In this document: positions 1 to 5,183 of the stretch, piece by piece
Position numbering within the stretch: position 1 is the stretch's first letter
How the letters are laid out: each line of letters opens with the position of its first letter
Assembly (NCBI GenBank): GCA_945883145.1
Contig: CAMCXB010000049.1
Span: 1-17,071 of the forward strand
Reading direction: 5' to 3'
DNA length: 17,071 bases
DNA from: Bordetella parapertussis
GTDB taxonomy: Bacteria > Pseudomonadota > Gammaproteobacteria > Burkholderiales > Burkholderiaceae_D
The notes under the pieces: model-generated
Databases searched by the model: none
Told to the model about the DNA's origin: nothing
The model's input: only the letters and a program-made list of their open reading frames with translations
Made by a program: the position numbers and the translations under genes

Positions 1-93
1 CGAAATTAGGCCCCATAGTTCTCTCGGATATAAGCCGCCAGCACCACAAACGCTAGTGCCTCGATTCGTCCAGAAGCAGGCAGTATCAGTGCA
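1..93. other. Unassigned left edge of the window
   Basis: No gene can be supported here. On the minus strand there is an open stretch from about 98 down to a stop at 8-6. Its hydrophobic tail contains LPASGRIEALAFVVLAAY and then IRENYGA before the stop, but it has an in-frame stop just upstream (complement of 99-101) and no start codon with a ribosome binding site. It could be the broken C-terminus of a membrane protein, or chance. The plus-strand frame that enters the toxin remnant is also open here but shows no recognisable family. Confidence 0.2.
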
Positions 94-180
94 ATGATTT
101 ATGATGTAGAACTCCCTTATCTTGTGGTCCTAAACTAACAGCAGATCACTAAGCAACGCATGAAGGAATTAAAGAGATGA
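94..180 (+). pseudogene. Remnant of a RelE/Gp49-like toxin gene upstream of the antitoxin
   Basis: The frame that ends at TGA 178-180 reads MIYDVELPYLVVLN, then a stop at 136-138, then QQITKQRMKELKR and the terminal stop. The second block resembles the usual C-terminal tail of phage Gp49-like / HigB-type toxins (a lysine- and arginine-rich helix ending in RMKEL). The first resembles the hydrophobic strand that precedes the FxKKTQKTP motif of that family. The KKTQKTP block itself is missing between them. The final TGA overlaps the ATG of the next gene as ATGA, the usual coupling of toxin and antitoxin in this family. The N-terminal part is not found upstream. What is seen is the tail and overlap; the family match is from memory, and the deletion is inferred. 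Confidence 0.4.
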
Positions 181-494
181 CAGTCACTAATAAAAAAAAT
201 AGCAAGCCTCTGACCCATAAGCAAATGGTCAGTAAGATGCTCAAAAAGCCCGCAGTTAAAGCTGAGGTGAATAAACTCAATCGTGAAGAGTTAGCGATCT
301 TGGATGAGATTCTCGCTGCAAGAAAAGAAGCTGGCCTATCACAAGCTCAAATTGCTAAACGCATGGGAACGCAAGCGCCAGCAATTGCAAGACTAGAAAG
401 TGCTTTGGCTACTGGAAAACATTCTCCTAGCTTAAGTACCCTTAGAAAATATGCTGCAGCTCTTGGAAAGCGAGTTGAGCTTCACTTAGTTTAA
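177..494 (+). CDS. XRE-family helix-turn-helix antitoxin-like regulator (HigA type)
   Basis: This 105-residue protein has a basic N-terminal extension and a C-terminal Cro/C1-type helix-turn-helix. The DNA-binding core is LSQAQIAKRMGTQAPAIARL (about residues 53-72), followed by HSPSLSTLRKYAAALGKRVE. This pattern is typical of antitoxins that partner RelE/Gp49-like toxins, repress their own operon and neutralise the toxin. The start ATG overlaps the stop of the upstream toxin remnant (ATGA), with a purine-rich stretch (GAAGGAATTAAAGAG) before it. Because the toxin frame is broken, the gene appears to be an orphan antitoxin, which can persist as a plain regulator or as protection against related toxins. 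The HTH assignment is firm; the antitoxin role is inferred from family resemblance and the overlap. Confidence 0.85.
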   Translation: MTVTNKKNSKPLTHKQMVSKMLKKPAVKAEVNKLNREELAILDEILAARKEAGLSQAQIAKRMGTQAPAIARLESALATGKHSPSLSTLRKYAAALGKRVELHLV

Positions 495-522
495 AAACGC
501 ACACTTCTAATACTAAAAGCAA

Positions 523-552
523 AAAGCCCCCGTTATAACTAACGAGGGCTTT
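523..552 (-). terminator. Rho-independent terminator (C), possibly bidirectional
   Basis: AAAGCCC at 523-529 pairs with GGGCTTT at 546-552 and CGTTA at 531-535 with TAACG at 540-544, with one C-A mismatch and a four-base loop. Read on the minus strand it is followed by TTTTTGCTTTTA, a fair U tract, so it fits the YkvA gene or the decayed tRNA on that strand. It can also close the antitoxin gene on the plus strand, whose stop is about 30 bases away, though the U tract is poor in that direction. Confidence 0.75.
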
Positions 553-558
553 CTCAAT

Positions 559-583
559 TGGTGGTCCGAGACAGAATCTACCA
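559..583 (-). pseudogene. Decayed tRNA 3' end (acceptor/T-arm fragment resembling tRNA-Phe)
   Basis: The plus-strand string TTGGTGGTCCGAGACAGAAT at 558-577 aligns with the 3' end of the intact tRNA-Phe gene (TTGGTGGCCCGGGGCGGAAT at 1882-1901) with four differences, all transitions. The CCA end, discriminator and distal acceptor arm are conserved; the T stem and loop are destroyed. As with the real tRNA, a terminator follows a few bases beyond the CCA (6 bases here, 8 there). It may be the far copy left by an element that integrated at a tRNA 3' end, or the ruin of a separate tRNA gene. No matching D or anticodon arm can be recognised, and the flank overlaps the end of the YkvA gene. Confidence 0.4.
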
Positions 584-587
584 AAAC

Positions 588-983
588 CTAGAATGCTAGA
601 TCCTGCACAAGTTGATAAGACAACCATAGCAGCAACAGCCAAATAATAATAACAATGAACAAACCTAAGTAGCTCTTAGGCTTGGATTGTTTGTTAAGCA
701 GCCACGCATCAGCTTGTATCCTAGATTCTTGAATAATTGAATTTGGTATTAATCTGATCGCAATCCAAATTAACATAGGCAATAAAATCAAGTCGTCCAC
801 ATACCCCAATATAGGAATAAAATCTGGTATGAGATCAATTGGACTCAGAGCATAGGCGACAATGAAAATACAAATCGCCTTGGGTAACCAAGGTGTTTGT
901 GGATGTTTAGTAGCAAACCAAAGCATAACGATGTTTTGCTTTAGTAATCTAGCCCAGCTCTTTAATTTTTCTAATAAGTTCAT
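588..983 (-). CDS. YkvA-family (DUF1232) small membrane protein
   Basis: This 131-residue protein carries the DUF1232 signature YALSPIDLIPDFIPILGYVD followed by DLI (about residues 44-66), embedded in a hydrophobic region from about residue 32 to 80. A second strongly hydrophobic segment near the C-terminus (LFIVIIIWLLLLWLSYQL, about 108-125) is a likely membrane helix. The N-terminus is basic and amphipathic. The family is widespread in bacteria and has no settled biochemical role. The ATG at 983 has no convincing Shine-Dalgarno sequence. The gene stands alone on its strand between terminator B upstream and terminator C downstream, so it is probably its own transcription unit. Its last codons abut the decayed tRNA end, so the C-terminus may have been altered by the event that placed it here. 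Confidence 0.85.
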   Translation of the reverse strand: MNLLEKLKSWARLLKQNIVMLWFATKHPQTPWLPKAICIFIVAYALSPIDLIPDFIPILGYVDDLILLPMLIWIAIRLIPNSIIQESRIQADAWLLNKQSKPKSYLGLFIVIIIWLLLLWLSYQLVQDLAF

Positions 984-1006
984 CGATCGAATCTTAAACC
1001 ATAAAT

Positions 1007-1034
1007 AAATAAACCACCTGAAGGTGGTTTATTT
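1007..1034 (-). terminator. Rho-independent terminator (B) after the glycosyltransferase
   Basis: A perfect 12-bp inverted repeat, AAATAAACCACC at 1007-1018 and GGTGGTTTATTT at 1023-1034, surrounds a four-base loop. It lies 63 bases past the stop of the minus-strand glycosyltransferase and before the YkvA start. Its core is nearly identical to the terminator of tRNA-Phe (1851-1874), including the TTGCA that follows on the plus strand, which suggests one was copied from the other. Confidence 0.85.
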
Positions 1035-1050
1035 GCATCTCATTAAAGCT
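1032..1050. repeat. Left copy of a 19-bp imperfect direct repeat flanking the glycosyltransferase
   Basis: TTTGCATCTCATTAAAGCT here and TTTGCCGCTCATTAAAGCT at 1806-1824 agree at 17 of 19 positions, including an exact 12-mer CTCATTAAAGCT. The copies are 774 bp apart and bracket the glycosyltransferase gene. The left copy begins inside the end of terminator B. Confidence 0.75.
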
Positions 1051-1097
1051 AAATGAAATCAATTTGGTTGCGCACCTGTCGATCTTAATTGATTACC

Positions 1098-1766
1098 TCA
1101 TTCTTCGAGAGCGTAACTTAAATCTTGCTCTTGTAAGCGTAAAGATGCATGAGGATATTTCAAGAAATTTTCTTTGTGCCTTCTGTAGTACAAAAGTCCT
1201 TCTTTGATGCTTGCTACTGTTGCGCCTTGCTCTAACATTTTGTCCCACAGGTTCCAATCCTCTTGAGGATGGGCGCCATCTTCATATCTTTTTTTGTAGC
1301 CAATTTTTTGTCCAAAATCGGTACGGTACATCATGGATCCGTGATGCTGACCTTGTCGATCCCAATACAAGTCACCTTTATAAGGGTGCGTCTCACCAGG
1401 TACTCTCGTTAAGATCTCTTCCTTTAATTCGCCAGTTACAACAATGTCGTAAGTGACGATATCGGTGCTGGCATTAGAAAGTAATTCAATTGCATCGGAG
1501 CGAAACCAATTATCAGCACCTATGAATAGCACGTACTCTGTATCCACCCTAGACAGCATGTCTTGAAAGTTATCGACAACGCCTAAATTGATAGGCCTGA
1601 AAATGTATTCAACGTCTGGATATAGACATGGTAGATGACTGCAATCTAAACCTCCGTCGTCTACGAATAAAATTCTTGAGGGAAGAGTAGTTTGAGATAG
1701 CAATGACTCTATGCAATGTGCAGCCAGATGTCCGTATCTATAAGAGGCGATGATGACTGTAATCAT
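1098..1766 (-). CDS. Family 2 glycosyltransferase (GT-A fold)
   Basis: The protein opens with MITVIIASYRYGHLAAHCIE, the nucleotide-binding strand and helix of GT2 enzymes, and continues with ILFVDDGG (about residues 32-39) and a metal-binding-type motif LFIGADNW (about 80-87) in the position of the usual DxD. PQEDWNLWDKML further on matches the ED-type acceptor/catalytic region. At about 222 residues it is a short, soluble single-domain transferase with no membrane helices. The acceptor and sugar cannot be told from sequence. An in-frame upstream ATG at 1817 would add 17 residues (MSGKVVFLCSHTFKTIN), but the strand pattern of the family begins at MITV, so 1766 is preferred. Neither start has a strong ribosome binding site. 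It is a solitary gene bracketed by repeats and terminators next to tRNA-Phe, with no other sugar genes nearby, which suggests it was acquired. Confidence 0.85.
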   Translation of the reverse strand: MITVIIASYRYGHLAAHCIESLLSQTTLPSRILFVDDGGLDCSHLPCLYPDVEYIFRPINLGVVDNFQDMLSRVDTEYVLFIGADNWFRSDAIELLSNASTDIVTYDIVVTGELKEEILTRVPGETHPYKGDLYWDRQGQHHGSMMYRTDFGQKIGYKKRYEDGAHPQEDWNLWDKMLEQGATVASIKEGLLYYRRHKENFLKYPHASLRLQEQDLSYALEE

Positions 1767-1805
1767 ATTGATTGTCTTAAAAGTATGAGAGCATAAGAAA
1801 ACGAC

Positions 1806-1824
1806 TTTGCCGCTCATTAAAGCT
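1806..1824. repeat. Right copy of the 19-bp imperfect direct repeat
   Basis: This copy agrees with 1032-1050 at 17 of 19 positions. The alternative upstream start codon of the glycosyltransferase (complement of 1815-1817) lies within this copy. It sits 26 bases from terminator A, whereas the left copy sits on the other side of its terminator, so the two junctions are not a simple tandem duplication. Confidence 0.75.
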
Positions 1825-1850
1825 CTTTTGGCAACTTTTCATCTCGATAA

Positions 1851-1874
1851 AAAAACCACCCGAAGGTGGTTTTT
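1851..1874 (-). terminator. Rho-independent terminator (A) of tRNA-Phe
   Basis: AAAAACCACC at 1851-1860 and GGTGGTTTTT at 1865-1874 form a perfect 10-bp stem. On the minus-strand RNA the loop is UUCG closed by C-G, the very stable tetraloop, followed by a run of U residues. It begins 8 bases after the tRNA-Phe CCA end. Confidence 0.9.
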
Positions 1875-1882
1875 GCACATTT

Positions 1883-1958
1883 TGGTGGCCCGGGGCGGAA
1901 TCGAACCACCGACACAAGGATTTTCAATCCTCTGCTCTACCGACTGAGCTACCAGGCC
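1883..1958 (-). tRNA. tRNA-Phe (anticodon GAA)
   Basis: The gene is 76 nt long including an encoded CCA end (complement of 1883-1885). The acceptor stem pairs GGCCTGG with CCGGGCC, with one wobble pair. The D arm reads GCTCAGTCGGTAGAGC, the anticodon arm GAGGA-TTGAAAA-TCCTT gives anticodon GAA, and the T arm contains GGTTCGATTCC. The sequence closely follows other proteobacterial tRNA-Phe genes. It is transcribed to the left, with its own promoter at 1969-1996 and terminator A just past the 3' end, so it is probably monocistronic. Its 3' end faces the accessory patch at 500-1850, the usual orientation for a tRNA used as an integration target. Confidence 0.97.
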
Positions 1959-1968
1959 AAGAGGCGAG

Positions 1969-1996
1969 AGTATAGCAAAACTGAGGCCAACCTCAA
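1969..1996 (-). promoter_or_regulatory. Promoter of tRNA-Phe
   Basis: On the minus strand TTGAGG (complement of 1991-1996) and TATACT (complement of 1969-1974) are separated by 16 bp. The -10 box ends 10 bases before the mature tRNA. A GC-rich discriminator (CTCGCC) follows, as is common for stable RNA promoters under growth-rate or stringent control. Confidence 0.65.
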
Positions 1997-2151
1997 AATC
2001 AAAGCTTCATCATTTAGATAGCAGGCTTAGTTTTCATACATAAAATGAGGACAAAGCTCAGCTTGGGCAGCAATTATTGGTCGAGATTGAAGAAAAATTG
2101 CCTAAATAATTAGCACTATCTGCTTGCTAGGGCTGAAATCTCCCTCAGAGC

Positions 2152-2157
2152 TATAAT
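2152..2157 (+). promoter_or_regulatory. Likely -10 box for the 2198-6995 gene run
   Basis: A consensus TATAAT lies 40 bases upstream of the first start codon. No good -35 hexamer sits at the normal 16-18 bp distance; TTGCTA at 2124-2129 is 22 bp away. The mRNA leader would be short, about 30-35 nt. Confidence 0.45.
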
Positions 2158-2197
2158 CGACCCCTACAATTAATTACTCTCATCTTCGTTCTCTTCA

Positions 2198-3415
2198 ATG
2201 AAAAAGCAATCCCAAATTTGTGTGGTTGGTAACGGTGCCGTTGGTAAGGCTAGTGCGTTGGCTTTGGCGCAAGCTGGGTATTCGGTAATGTTGTTATCGC
2301 CACCACAAGCAGAATCAAATGCATCCAAATGGAAGGCGAGCGGTGAGTGGGATAGTCGTGTCTATGCATTAAATCATGCGACAAAAAACTTATTGTCATC
2401 CCTTAAGGTGTGGGATGCGATGGATCAGGCGCGCATTGCGCCGATTGAAGCGATGGACATTAAAGGTGACGATGCGCAGCATGCTGGTCATCTGAGTTTT
2501 GATGCTTATGGCGCGCATGTGGGTGCTTTGGCTTGGATTGTTGAAGATGGCAATCTGAATCACGCATTAGACAATGCGCTGCAATTTACGCAAGGTGTAG
2601 AAATTGTACAGGCCACTGCTACTCATATGCAGGTGAGCTCTACTGAAGTGCAAATTGATTTGAATAATGGTTCTGTATTACATACGTCCTTGGTCATAGG
2701 TGCGGATGGTGCAAATTCATGGGTGCGTGCACAGACAGAGATAGGACTTGATTATCGTTCCTATGATCAGCTTGCAGTAGTTGCAAATTTTTCTTGCGAA
2801 CAGCCACATCATGGCGTTGCATCACAATGGTTTCTTGGTGTTGAGGGTATCGTTGCGTTATTGCCTTTAGCAGGTTCACAGGTGTCGTTGGTATGGTCAG
2901 CGCCTGAAAAATTAGCTCAAACACTGTTATTTGAAACCGCAGAACAATTAGCGGCGCGTTTAAATAAACTTCCTCAATTAAGCCTTGGTGAATTACATCC
3001 ATTGCCACCGGCTGTGCTACGTGGGTTTCCATTGCGTCTCATGCGTGCGCATAGTTGTGCTTCAGAGCGAACTGTGTTGGTGGGTGATGCAGCGCATGTT
3101 TGTCATCCGCTTGCTGGACAAGGTATGAATTTAGGGTTTGCCGATGTAATTGCTTTACTTGAAGCGCTAGGCTCTGCAGATGCGAATGTGGATTGTGGTG
3201 ATGCACGTGCACTGCAACGTTACGCACGCAGTCGTAAAGAAGAAGTGTTACTGATGCAGTTAGCAACGGATGGTCTGGAAAGACTCTTTACCTCTGATTT
3301 CACACCGCTACGTTTCATGCGCAATGCCGGTATGAATATAGTGAATCGTGTTCCATTTATAAAGCGTAGCCTAATCAAACACGCGCTAGGCAAATCTCCT
3401 TCGATTTTTTCTTAA
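2198..3415 (+). CDS. UbiH/UbiF/VisC-family FAD-dependent hydroxylase
   Basis: This 405-residue flavoprotein monooxygenase belongs to the class that hydroxylates the aromatic ring in ubiquinone biosynthesis using O2 and NAD(P)H. An N-terminal Rossmann motif, VVGNGAVGKASALALAQAGY (about residues 9-28), binds the ADP part of FAD. DSRVYALNHAT is the UbiH-type substrate-side motif, VIGADGANSWVR (about 166-177) is the DG motif, and VLVGDAAHVCHPLAGQGMNL is the GD motif contacting the FAD ribose and the family signature. Which ring position it acts on cannot be decided from sequence alone. The first glycine-rich motif is GNGAVG, a mild variant of GGGxxG. There is no clear Shine-Dalgarno before the ATG. 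It leads a run with dsbC 12 bp downstream; the same pairing occurs in other Burkholderiales (from memory). Confidence 0.9.
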   Translation: MKKQSQICVVGNGAVGKASALALAQAGYSVMLLSPPQAESNASKWKASGEWDSRVYALNHATKNLLSSLKVWDAMDQARIAPIEAMDIKGDDAQHAGHLSFDAYGAHVGALAWIVEDGNLNHALDNALQFTQGVEIVQATATHMQVSSTEVQIDLNNGSVLHTSLVIGADGANSWVRAQTEIGLDYRSYDQLAVVANFSCEQPHHGVASQWFLGVEGIVALLPLAGSQVSLVWSAPEKLAQTLLFETAEQLAARLNKLPQLSLGELHPLPPAVLRGFPLRLMRAHSCASERTVLVGDAAHVCHPLAGQGMNLGFADVIALLEALGSADANVDCGDARALQRYARSRKEEVLLMQLATDGLERLFTSDFTPLRFMRNAGMNIVNRVPFIKRSLIKHALGKSPSIFS

Positions 3416-3427
3416 TGAGTTTCTGAC

Positions 3428-4147
3428 ATGATAAATAATAATATTTTAATTTCTGTGCTGCTGGTTTTAACGAGCCAACTGGTTTGGGCAGATACACAAG
3501 AAGCAAGTGTAAAAAAACTATTGCAACCTAAAGTCGGTGAAGGTGCTGTGATTGAGTCGGTCGCAAAAACACCTTTTGCAAATATTTTTGAAGTCAAGAT
3601 TGGTGATGAACTGATTTACACCGACTCCGAAGCAAAATTCATTTTCATTGGACGTTTAATTGATGCGCAATCATCACGTGATTTGACGCAAGCACGCTTA
3701 GATGAAATGAATCGTATTAAATTTTCTGATTTGCCTTTAGATGTAGCAATTAAATCTGTCAAAGGAAATGGCAAAAGAGTGATTGCTGTGTTTGAAGATC
3801 CGAATTGCGGCTATTGCAAACGCTTTCGCAAAACAATCAATGAAATGAAAGACATCACTGTTTATACTTTTATGTACAACATTCTGTCTGATGACTCACG
3901 CATTAAATCCAAAAACATTTGGTGCTCTAGCGATAAAATAAAAGCTTGGGATGATTGGATGGTGAATGGAAAAACGCCAGTCGCTGCTCTAGATTCATGC
4001 ACAAGTTCGCCGCATGAAAAAGTATTAGAGATTGGTAAAAAATATAAAGTAACTGGAACGCCTACAATTTTCTTTGCAGATGGCTCACGCATCCCTGGTG
4101 CGATTGATGCCAAGATGTTAGAAGCGAAACTCGCATCAATAAAATAA
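3428..4147 (+). CDS. dsbC: Thiol:disulfide interchange protein DsbC (disulfide isomerase)
   Basis: This 239-residue precursor has a signal peptide (hydrophobic stretch ILISVLLVLTSQLVWA, predicted cleavage after Ala21), so it acts in the periplasm, where it reshuffles wrong disulfides in folding proteins and is kept reduced by DsbD. The N-terminal part matches the DsbC dimerisation region. The thioredoxin domain carries the active-site motif CGYC at residues 127-130 within FEDPNCGYCKRF. The cis-proline loop TGTPT is present in GKKYKVTGTPTIFF. Two further cysteines, at about residues 166 and 191, match the structural disulfide of E. coli DsbC. The gene begins 12 bp after the hydroxylase stop with no strong ribosome binding site, suggesting translational coupling. 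Confidence 0.95.
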   Translation: MINNNILISVLLVLTSQLVWADTQEASVKKLLQPKVGEGAVIESVAKTPFANIFEVKIGDELIYTDSEAKFIFIGRLIDAQSSRDLTQARLDEMNRIKFSDLPLDVAIKSVKGNGKRVIAVFEDPNCGYCKRFRKTINEMKDITVYTFMYNILSDDSRIKSKNIWCSSDKIKAWDDWMVNGKTPVAALDSCTSSPHEKVLEIGKKYKVTGTPTIFFADGSRIPGAIDAKMLEAKLASIK

Positions 4148-4192
4148 TTTCATCACCGATTACTAAATAAAATAATTTTGAACGGAGTATTT

Positions 4193-5182
4193 ATGTTTCA
4201 TGCAATTCTATTAAACAAAAATGAAGATGGCACGACCAAAGCTGAATTGACGCAATTAAATGATGCGCAATTGCCTGAAGATGGAGATGTCACTGTTGCA
4301 GTGGATTACTCAACCATCAATTACAAAGATGGTTTGGCAATTACAGGTAAATCACCGGTGGTGCGTAAATGGCCTATGGTGCCTGGCATTGATGGATCTG
4401 GTGAAGTGATAGCGTCGACCCATCCTAATTGGAAAGCTGGTGATGCGTTTATTCTCAATGGTTGGGGTGTAGGTGAAACCCACATGGGTTGTTTGGCAGA
4501 GCGTGCAAAATTAAAAGGCGATTGGTTAATTCCACGCCCACAAGGTATGTCATCACGTACAGCGATGGCGATAGGCACGGCGGGTTACACCGCAATGTTG
4601 AGTGTGATGGCTTTAGCTGAACAAGGTGTCACACCGGACATCGGTGAAATATTAGTCACTGGTGCATCAGGTGGTGTGGGCAGTGTTGCGGTTGCTTTGC
4701 TGGCTGCGCGAGGTTATCAAGTCGTTGCATCAACTGGCAAATTGGCTGAGGCAGATTATTTAAAATCATTGGGCGCTAAAGAAGTGATTGATAGAGCGAC
4801 CTTGTCAGAGCCTGGTAAGCCTTTGCAAAAAGAACGTTGGGCAGGTGTGGTGGATTCTGTCGGTTCACATACGCTCGTAAATGCAGTGGCACAAACTCGT
4901 TACAGTGGTGTGGTTACTGCATGTGGTTTAGCGCAAGGTATGGATTTCCCTGCATCAGTTGCTCCTTTCATTCTGCGTTCAGTGAAATTAATCGGTGTGG
5001 ATAGTGTGATGGCACCTAAGTCACGTCGCATCGCAGCTTGGGTTTTATTGGCGAAAGAATTAAAAGCCGAGACCTTAGCTACGATTACACAAGAAATCAA
5101 ATTAGGTGATGCGCTTGCTTGGGCGCCAAAAATTCTTGCAGGGCAGGTGCGTGGTCGTTTGGTTGTGAATGTAAAGGCCTAA
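4193..5182 (+). CDS. acuI: AcuI/YhdH-family NADPH-dependent reductase (acrylyl-CoA reductase type)
   Basis: This protein of about 329 residues belongs to the medium-chain dehydrogenase/reductase superfamily, in the YhdH/AcuI group that reduces acrylyl-CoA to propionyl-CoA with NADPH. It has the GroES-like N-terminal domain with NYKDGLAITGK and MVPGIDGSGEV, then a Rossmann domain with VTGASGGVGSVAVALLAARG as the cofactor loop. The zinc-ligand residues of true alcohol dehydrogenases are absent, as expected for the quinone-oxidoreductase branch. The start ATG at 4193 is chosen because GGAG at 4184-4187 sits 5 bases before it; an in-frame TTG at 4178 would place the Shine-Dalgarno inside the gene. 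It follows dsbC by 45 bp and ends 1 base before the peptidase gene. The substrate in this organism is inferred from the family. Confidence 0.88.
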   Translation: MFHAILLNKNEDGTTKAELTQLNDAQLPEDGDVTVAVDYSTINYKDGLAITGKSPVVRKWPMVPGIDGSGEVIASTHPNWKAGDAFILNGWGVGETHMGCLAERAKLKGDWLIPRPQGMSSRTAMAIGTAGYTAMLSVMALAEQGVTPDIGEILVTGASGGVGSVAVALLAARGYQVVASTGKLAEADYLKSLGAKEVIDRATLSEPGKPLQKERWAGVVDSVGSHTLVNAVAQTRYSGVVTACGLAQGMDFPASVAPFILRSVKLIGVDSVMAPKSRRIAAWVLLAKELKAETLATITQEIKLGDALAWAPKILAGQVRGRLVVNVKA

Positions 5183-5183
5183 T

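Noticed and set aside
2694..3266. Two minus-strand open frames (112 and 75 codons) inside the UbiH-family gene
   Set aside because: They lie wholly opposite a well-conserved flavoprotein gene, have low-complexity His/Gln-rich translations, and have no ribosome binding sites; they are antisense shadows.
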